DNA of 18,896 nt from Chloroflexota bacterium (GTDB lineage Bacteria > Chloroflexota > Anaerolineae > Anaerolineales > Villigracilaceae): NCBI GenBank assembly GCA_016191985.1, contig JACPVB010000068.1, positions 1 to 18,896 on the forward strand, given 5' to 3'. The translations under genes and the position numbers were made by a program. The notes below the pieces were generated by a model. The model had not been told where the DNA came from. It was given only the letters and a program-made list of their open reading frames with translations, and made no database searches. Below, in pieces: positions 14,157 to 18,896 of this stretch (position 1 is its first letter; each line of letters opens with the position of its first letter).

Positions 14157-15452
14157 TTACTCGTAAAACAGTGGCAGCGGCGGTACAAATTCATCACGAA
14201 TCTGATGGGCAGAGAGCACTGCCGCGCGCGCCTCGGCTAGTTTTGCCCGGTCATTCGCATGGATTTCAAATAACGGTTCGCCTTCCTGCGCCTTGTCCCC
14301 CACTTTTTTTAAGATGAGGAACCCAACCGCATAATCGATGGGATCGCCTTTTTTGGCGCGACCGGCTCCGAGCGCCACCGAGGCCTCCCCCACGCTTCTT
14401 GCATGGACCTGTGAAATGAATCCGTTTCGAGGAGCATGTACCACTTCCACATATTTTGCCCGCTCGAATTTGGAGACATCATCCACGTAGGAAACATCGC
14501 CACCCTGCGCCGCCACCAGCACACGGAGTTTTTCCAAAGCGCTTCCATCCGCTATTGATTTTTCAGCCATCGAACGCGCTTCATTCAAATCTTTTGCGCG
14601 CTGACCCACAACCAGCACGTGTGCCGCAACATGCAAACAATGTTCACGGAAATCCGCCGGACTTCCGCCATGCAGCATATCAATTGCTTCGATGGTTTCA
14701 AGGGCATTGCCAACCGCCGCGCCCAAAGGTTGATTCATATCCGAGAGCAGGGCTACGGTTCTACGTCCCGCCAGGCGGCCAATGTCCACCATCAAGTCGG
14801 CCAGTTCGCGGGCTTCATCCAGCGTTTGCATGAAAGCGCCAAGCCCTGTTTTAACATCCAATACAATGGCCTGTGCGCCAGCCGCAATTTTTTTAGACAT
14901 AATGGAAGATGCGATCAGCGGAAGGGAAGGGACTGTTCCGGTCACATCGCGCAGCGCATACATTTTTCCATCGGCAGGCGCAAGGTCCATGGACTGGCCG
15001 GTGAGCACGATGCCTTTTTCTTTTAATTGCTTTTTGAATTCGTCTGTGGAAAGATCCACGCGATAACCGGGGATCGATTCCAATTTATCGAGCGTGCCGC
15101 CGCTGAAGCCCAATCCGCGCCCGGACATTTTCCCGACCGGCAATCCGCAAGCCGCCACCATCGGCATCACAGAGATGCTGGTCTTATCCCCCACGCCGCC
15201 GGAGGAATGTTTATCCACCGCAATGTCCACAATTTTTGAGAGATCGAGCACCTGACCAGATTTCGCCATGGCAAGCGTAAGGTCGGTGGTCTCAAATGGG
15301 GTCATACCGTTGAGCATAATAGCCATTGCAAAGGCGGAGGCCTGGTAATCTGGAATTTCCCCGTTCGTAAAACCGCGCACAAAAAATTCTATCTCCTGTG
15401 CGGTGAGTTCTTGTTTATCGCGTTTTTTGATAATGATGTCTACCGCGCGCAT
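14157..15452 (-). CDS. deoA: Pyrimidine-nucleoside (thymidine) phosphorylase, Pdp/DeoA family
   Basis: A 431-residue enzyme for phosphorolysis of thymidine, deoxyuridine or uridine to base and (deoxy)ribose-1-phosphate in nucleoside salvage. The N-terminus (MRAVDIIIKKRDKQELTAQEI) and total length are closer to Bacillus Pdp than to E. coli DeoA. The family signature is at residues 110-125 (SGRGLGFSGGTLDKLE). The phosphate-binding loop KHSSGGVGDKTS (81-92) has Ser and Lys where many members have Thr. LAPADGKMYALRD, SKKIAAGAQAIVLDVKTGLGAFM and DMNQPLGAAVGN are typical. The ribosome site AAGGAGA, 4 nt before the ATG, fixes the start. Pdp and DeoA cannot be separated with certainty by eye. Confidence 0.93.
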   Translation of the reverse strand: MRAVDIIIKKRDKQELTAQEIEFFVRGFTNGEIPDYQASAFAMAIMLNGMTPFETTDLTLAMAKSGQVLDLSKIVDIAVDKHSSGGVGDKTSISVMPMVAACGLPVGKMSGRGLGFSGGTLDKLESIPGYRVDLSTDEFKKQLKEKGIVLTGQSMDLAPADGKMYALRDVTGTVPSLPLIASSIMSKKIAAGAQAIVLDVKTGLGAFMQTLDEARELADLMVDIGRLAGRRTVALLSDMNQPLGAAVGNALETIEAIDMLHGGSPADFREHCLHVAAHVLVVGQRAKDLNEARSMAEKSIADGSALEKLRVLVAAQGGDVSYVDDVSKFERAKYVEVVHAPRNGFISQVHARSVGEASVALGAGRAKKGDPIDYAVGFLILKKVGDKAQEGEPLFEIHANDRAKLAEARAAVLSAHQIRDEFVPPLPLFYE

Positions 15453-15771
15453 AAGTTCTCCTTGTAAAATCTTGCGCGGTTATTTTATCCCATTTTGTCA
15501 GACAATACCCTCCTCCTTACCGTACCGCACACTTGCCCTGGTACGGCTTAAGCCGCACAGTGCCAGGGAGATTTATCTTGCGAGTGATGTTATCCCAAAA
15601 ACATACACAACATGTTGTATTTTTCCAAATTAATCGAGCAATAAAGAACAGCAAGATTCTTGCCCTGAGCTGGTAGGTTGACTGACGAAGTCGTGTCGAA
15701 ACCCTATCGAAGGTATCTTACGAGTGGCGGTTTTACCTCAATAACAAACGCAACGTGAACGTTGCGGTACA
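15453..15771. other. 319-bp intergenic region with several palindromes, no gene
   Basis: It lies between the phosphorylase start and the S51-like stop. It holds overlapping inverted repeats CCGTACC/GGTACGG (15520-15546), CCCTGG/CCAGGG (15536-15568) and CGGCTTAAGCCG (15544-15555). It also has a 12-bp palindrome ACAACATGTTGT (15607-15618) and the terminator hairpin at 15749-15766. No open frame with a ribosome site is visible. Confidence 0.6.
15738..15766 (-). terminator. Terminator of the S51-like gene
   Basis: CGCAACG and CGTTGCG (within 15749-15766) form a 7-bp stem with a TTCA tetraloop on the minus strand, followed by TTTGTTATT. It starts a few bases after the stop codon of the S51-like gene. 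Confidence 0.6.
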
Positions 15772-16809
15772 TTACGCTTTCTCCAACTGCTGCCCCTCTT
15801 TTGTATCCTTCACCGCCCAGCCAAGCCCTGAGATTTCATCCCGCAGACGGTCTGACTCGGCGAAGTTTTTCTCCGCGCGGGCCTGCTTGCGCTTCTCCAG
15901 CAGGGACAATACTTCGTCCGGCGGTGTTTCATCATCGGCTGATTGGGCTGCGTTGAGCACCATTTTCCACACTTCGGGGCGGATGCCTTTTTCAATCGGA
16001 TCGGGCGGAGTGCAGGTTCCAAGCTCACTTAACGAAAAACTTGCGCCGGAAGCGTACATCTCCGCGCTGTCGCTTTTCAACACAGAAACCGAGCTGACGC
16101 CATGCACATCACAGACGCCTCGTTCACAGTCCATGATGATGCCGGAGTGTTCATCCAGCCCAACGATGATATTTTCTTTAGGAGTGAGTCTGCGCCATTG
16201 CTCAAAGCGCTCCATGCCCATGAAACAGCGGCTGGTATCCAGGTCCAGGCCGCCTTCGGCGTTGTTCCAGTGCGGGATAATGGAGATGTGCATTCCAAAA
16301 TCTGAGAAGAACTTCAACCCATCCTTCACATGCACTTCCTCACCCACCTTGTAAATTTCATAAACAGGCAGCACCCATTCGCTGACTGAAATGGTGGCGG
16401 CGGAGGCGAAGACCAACGTTGCACCCAACCTATGCCTCGCGCGGATAATGTCCCATGCGAGCGTACCGCCCAATTGACGCGCAAGATAACTGGGACTGCC
16501 CGGTCCCATAAAGATCATATTGGCCGTGAGCAAAGGTTTTAGGATTTCAAGATTATCGGGGCTGAACTCCGTCCCTTTTTTGCGGGCGGGGATGAGGTCA
16601 ATGATGGGTTTGTAATTTTGCAAACGAGTCTTGAGAAACTCCCCCACACGACCCGCAACGAGAGAGGCGTTTAACTCAAAGCCTGCCGGCGTTTCCAGTA
16701 TGGCGATCTGCAACGGGCTGGGAATGAGGCGGGCAAGATTTTCGAAAATGCGCCCGCCCGCGAGGGACGTCTCCCCGGAACCGAGAAAGGCGATGTGTCC
16801 TAAAGTCAT
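15772..16809 (-). CDS. Peptidase S51-like protein fused to a CysRS-type C-terminal domain
   Basis: A 345-residue protein with two parts. Residues 1-265 resemble the peptidase S51/cyanophycinase family (GATase-like fold): IAFLGSGETS at 6-15, MIFMGPGSPSYLARQL at 98-113, the nucleophile region FASAATISVSEW with S136, and GLDEHSGIIMD at 217-227. The nucleophile context is A-S-A-A rather than the usual G-x-S-A-G, so peptidase activity is uncertain. Residues 299-343 (VLSLLEKRKQARAEKNFAESDRLRDEI and on) match the C-terminal domain of cysteinyl-tRNA synthetases. In CysRS this piece recognises the anticodon; here there is no synthetase core. The ATG is 1 nt after the TAA of the peroxiredoxin-like selenoprotein gene, so the two are very likely coupled. 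Confidence 0.82.
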   Translation of the reverse strand: MTLGHIAFLGSGETSLAGGRIFENLARLIPSPLQIAILETPAGFELNASLVAGRVGEFLKTRLQNYKPIIDLIPARKKGTEFSPDNLEILKPLLTANMIFMGPGSPSYLARQLGGTLAWDIIRARHRLGATLVFASAATISVSEWVLPVYEIYKVGEEVHVKDGLKFFSDFGMHISIIPHWNNAEGGLDLDTSRCFMGMERFEQWRRLTPKENIIVGLDEHSGIIMDCERGVCDVHGVSSVSVLKSDSAEMYASGASFSLSELGTCTPPDPIEKGIRPEVWKMVLNAAQSADDETPPDEVLSLLEKRKQARAEKNFAESDRLRDEISGLGWAVKDTKEGQQLEKA

Positions 16810-16810
16810 G

Positions 16811-17293
16811 TTAACTGGATGATGCGTTAAGTTTTTCTATTACATTTAAAAAAGTTTCGTTATCGGGAATATCCGCCATCGAGGAACCGTAATGCACAAA
16901 GCGGATGCGGCCTGCCACGTCTACGATGCAATTCAAAGGCATACGCCCAAGTTTGAAAAGATTCACTTCCTGGCGATATTGCTTTGCAACCTTATGACTC
17001 GGATCGGGCAGACCGGCATAGGGAATATTTTCCTTTGCCCAATATTTTTTGAAAGTGTCCACACCATCAGGGCCGACGGCCAGAACCTCCGCGCCGCGTG
17101 CGGTGAATTCAGCATAATGATCGCGCATGCGCGCCAACTGCGCGCGGCAGTACGGTCACGTGAAGCCGCGTAGAAATGCAAGGACAACAGGTTTTCTGCC
17201 GCGAAAACTTGAAAGGCGGACAAGATTGCCATTCACATCTTCGAGTTCAAAATCAGGAGCAAGTTCGCCGGGAGTGATCAGGTTTAGTTTCAT
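16811..17293 (-). CDS. Peroxiredoxin-like (AhpC/TSA) protein, predicted selenoprotein (U46)
   Basis: Read from ATG 17293 with TGA 17156-17158 as selenocysteine, this is a 160-residue thioredoxin-fold protein. It begins MKLNLITPGELAPDFELEDV, runs through VVLAFLRGFT, then U46-P-Y-C49-RAQL, and continues to VEKLN-like residues at the end. AhpC/TSA relatives have Cys at position 46. The 45 codons before and 114 after the TGA are one continuous family-like protein, without frameshift. The hairpin at 17129-17145 supplies a candidate SECIS. GGAA lies just before the ATG. It likely reduces peroxides or disulfides using U46, with C49 as resolving residue. It is followed after 1 nt by the S51-like gene. 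A Cys-to-stop point mutation is the alternative; naive annotation would give a truncated 108-aa ORF. Confidence 0.8.
17129..17145 (-). promoter_or_regulatory. Candidate bacterial SECIS hairpin
   Basis: In the mRNA, 10 nt after the TGA, GCGCGC pairs with GCGCGC around the 5-nt loop AGUUG. The loop begins 17 nt after the UGA and has G as its second base followed by U. Both fit the known bacterial SECIS rule (loop 16-37 nt from the UGA, G in the first two loop bases). Confidence 0.6.
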
Positions 17294-17307
17294 CGATGTT
17301 CCAAACC

Positions 17308-17373
17308 GATGGTCTTCCCCTTCGGGGACTTTGCGATACGCCCTGCACGAACGTGCAGGGTTACTCGACCATC
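17308..17373 (-). repeat. Three-way-junction-like structured intergenic element
   Basis: The outer arms GATGGTC (17308-17314) and GACCATC (17367-17373) enclose two hairpins: TCCCC/GGGGA (17316-17328), and CCCTGCAC/GTGCAGGG (17341-17348 and 17353-17360). It lies between the alpha/beta hydrolase stop and the selenoprotein gene start, so it would be in the leader or a shared spacer of that mRNA. Confidence 0.55.
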
Positions 17374-17384
17374 AGCAATTTATT

Positions 17385-18350
17385 TTATTTTTCCAAATAC
17401 TGTAGTACGGCTTCCATAAATTCAACGGGACATTCCTCGTGCGGGACATGTCCGCATTGCGGGATCAGCGTGAGCTGCGCGTTGGGAATTTCAGTTGCAA
17501 TCGCTTCAAAATAAAATGCGCGGATCAAACGATCTTCCTGCCCCGCCACAATAAAGACCGGCACGGTCAATTGTGGCAGCAACGGACGCAGTTCAGGGTA
17601 AGCAGGCGCGAAAGTCAATTCGTAAAATGCGCGGTCCCAGTTTTTGATCTTCAATAACTTTAAATATTCCTGCCTGATCTCATCGGTAAGTTTAGTCTGA
17701 TCATACCATTCGCGCTGGATCGTGTTCGGTAAAGTCTCCTGGTAATCGCGCATCAGCAGGGGACCGATATGCCGCATTTGCGGAGTCCACATCAGGGGCA
17801 GCGCCCACGCGGGGAACTGCGGGCCTCGTCCCCCGCCGACGCCTGGGTCTACCAAAATGAGCGCCTCCACCCTTTCAGGATATTCCAACGCAAACGCAAC
17901 CGCCACGCCGCCACCCGCCGAGTTGCCAACCAGAATCGCTTTTTCGATTCCTTTTGCATCCATCAGTCCGCGCAGAAGTTCGAGGTTGGCTTTTATGCCA
18001 TAGGGATTCTCCACCCAATCTTCGGGCATGGGACGTTCCGTCAAACCAAAGGCGGGACGGTCATAGGCAATCACGCGGCCAATCTGTGAGAAATCATCCA
18101 TCACTTCGCGCCACGAGAAGGTACTGCCGCCAAATCCGTGCAGGAAGATATACGTCGTTTCGCCCGCGCCCGCCTCCTTGTAATGGACATTGACATCGTT
18201 CACTTCCACAAACCTGCTGTCGGCTTCGATGAATTCTTTTTCAGAGACCAACCCATCCAATTCTGTAACAGGGATAAAAAAAGGACCGAGCGCCATCGTC
18301 AGGCAGGCAAAGGTCAGGGATGCAAAAAATATCTTTTTCCAGTGTTTCAT
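17385..18350 (-). CDS. Membrane-anchored or exported alpha/beta hydrolase
   Basis: A 321-residue alpha/beta hydrolase fold protein. An N-terminal hydrophobic segment (about 7-27) after a KHWKK start suggests a signal peptide or membrane anchor, so the enzyme probably works outside the cytoplasm. The oxyanion motif is LHGFGGS (70-76). The nucleophile S144 is in GNSAGG, the acid D273 in GQEDRLI, and the base H301 in CGHVPHEE, so the triad is complete. A cap domain (about 172-245) lies between. The exact substrate is unknown; the pattern is that of the esterase/epoxide-hydrolase-like group. A second alpha/beta hydrolase ends 16 nt upstream on the same strand. Confidence 0.9.
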   Translation of the reverse strand: MKHWKKIFFASLTFACLTMALGPFFIPVTELDGLVSEKEFIEADSRFVEVNDVNVHYKEAGAGETTYIFLHGFGGSTFSWREVMDDFSQIGRVIAYDRPAFGLTERPMPEDWVENPYGIKANLELLRGLMDAKGIEKAILVGNSAGGGVAVAFALEYPERVEALILVDPGVGGGRGPQFPAWALPLMWTPQMRHIGPLLMRDYQETLPNTIQREWYDQTKLTDEIRQEYLKLLKIKNWDRAFYELTFAPAYPELRPLLPQLTVPVFIVAGQEDRLIRAFYFEAIATEIPNAQLTLIPQCGHVPHEECPVEFMEAVLQYLEK

Positions 18351-18366
18351 AATTTAAAAATAAAAA

Positions 18367-18896
18367 TTACTTCAATCCTTCCAGGAATTCCACCGTCGCG
18401 TTTGCGATTTGAGTCCACTGCTCTTCGGGAGAAATGGCCGCTTTGTTGTCACCAGCTTGAAGTCCGTACGAAGCGAACTGCGCGTGATTGCCGCCTTCAA
18501 TGGCGACGAATTCCGCATCCGCTGGAAGTAACGCACGTGATTCGTTTATCTTCTCGCTTGTCGTGAGCCCATCGTTTGTTCCATAAATTGAAATTGCTTT
18601 TGTGTCCATTGATTTCAACACATCGTTCGCGGGATACGAAGCCCAAAGCACAAGGCCTTTGATATCGGGATGATTCGCGGCATACGTTGAAGCCGCCACA
18701 CCGCCGAGCGAATGTCCACCGACGGCCCATTGTTGAATTTCGGGATAATGAGCAATCACATGCGCTGAAACGTTTACGTCGAAGAAAGGCAGGTTCAACG
18801 GTGCGGGAACAAGCACAACAAAATACCCCCGCTCCGCGATCAACCTCAACAGCGGCGCATACGCGCGATGATCCACGCGGCCGCCGGGGTAAAAAA
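18367..18896 (-). CDS. Alpha/beta hydrolase, ABhydrolase_5 type, 5' end outside window
   Basis: The frame runs off the right edge of the window; visible residues begin FYPGGRVDHRAYAPLLRLIAERGY. This FYPGG.VD...Y opening is typical of the ABhydrolase_5 (PF12695) group, so the GTG at 18876 is not the start. The nucleophile Ser is in GGHSLGGVAAS, the acid Asp in IYGTNDGLTT, and the catalytic His in EGGNHAQFA. About 176 residues are visible and perhaps 50-80 are missing. It is next to another alpha/beta hydrolase of different subgroup, 16 nt apart, so the two are probably one transcript. The substrate is unknown. Confidence 0.88.
   Translation of the reverse strand, partial: FYPGGRVDHRAYAPLLRLIAERGYFVVLVPAPLNLPFFDVNVSAHVIAHYPEIQQWAVGGHSLGGVAASTYAANHPDIKGLVLWASYPANDVLKSMDTKAISIYGTNDGLTTSEKINESRALLPADAEFVAIEGGNHAQFASYGLQAGDNKAAISPEEQWTQIANATVEFLEGLK

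Noticed and set aside
15755..16354. 199-aa Ser-rich plus-strand ORF
   Set aside because: Antisense to the S51-like/CysRS-tail gene, which has clear domain motifs.
16811..17137. 108-aa ORF as a complete peroxiredoxin fragment gene
   Set aside because: It lacks the family N-terminus and starts at a TTG with no ribosome site; the intact frame continues upstream through the TGA at 17156-17158.

Overview
The window is a compact, mixed-strand stretch of bacterial chromosome of moderate GC. The gene set and two protein styles suggest Chloroflexota, probably class Anaerolineae. Those styles are a lipoprotein with a Thr/Pro-rich spacer and a TPR protein with a long linker full of PDWL motifs. The taxonomy is an inference; there is no rRNA in the window. 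I see no IS element, prophage, integrase or CRISPR array.

Layout. Positions 1-4329 (+): 3' part of a SRAP (YedK/HMCES) gene, a small radical SAM protein, an MFS exporter and a LysM/M23 peptidase. A tRNA-Val(CAC) with its own promoter and terminator follows at 4396-4469, then a YkvA-like DUF1232 membrane protein (-). Positions 5361-6366 (+): an ECF-type sigma factor with a small zinc-finger anti-sigma protein, closed by a bidirectional terminator facing a DUF1684 gene (-). Positions 7116-9078 (+): a co-directional run of CheY-like response regulator, thpR, rsfS and a histidine phosphatase. Positions 9162-15452 (-): lipoprotein, ndk, the 1088-aa TPR/PDWL protein and a pyrimidine-nucleoside phosphorylase. 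Positions 15772-18896 (-): an S51-like protein carrying a CysRS-type C-terminal domain, a peroxiredoxin-like gene, and two alpha/beta hydrolases, the last cut by the window edge.

The strongest hidden signal is the peroxiredoxin-like gene at 16811-17293. Read normally it looks like a truncated 108-aa ORF. The reading frame is in fact open across a TGA at 17156-17158, which sits exactly where the family has its catalytic Cys (T-U-P-Y-C). A GC-rich hairpin with a G in the first two loop bases begins 10 nt after the TGA, as expected for a bacterial SECIS. It is best read as a selenoprotein. It is followed after one base by the S51-like/CysRS-tail gene, so the two are probably translated together.

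Other points: rsfS can only start at a CTG; ndk starts at GTG; two genes (M23 peptidase and sigma factor) have -10 boxes 7-8 nt before the start codon, suggesting leaderless mRNAs; the TPR protein carries about 20 Trp-centred motifs and three near-identical 189-bp tandem repeats; and a 66-bp nested inverted repeat lies upstream of the response regulator.
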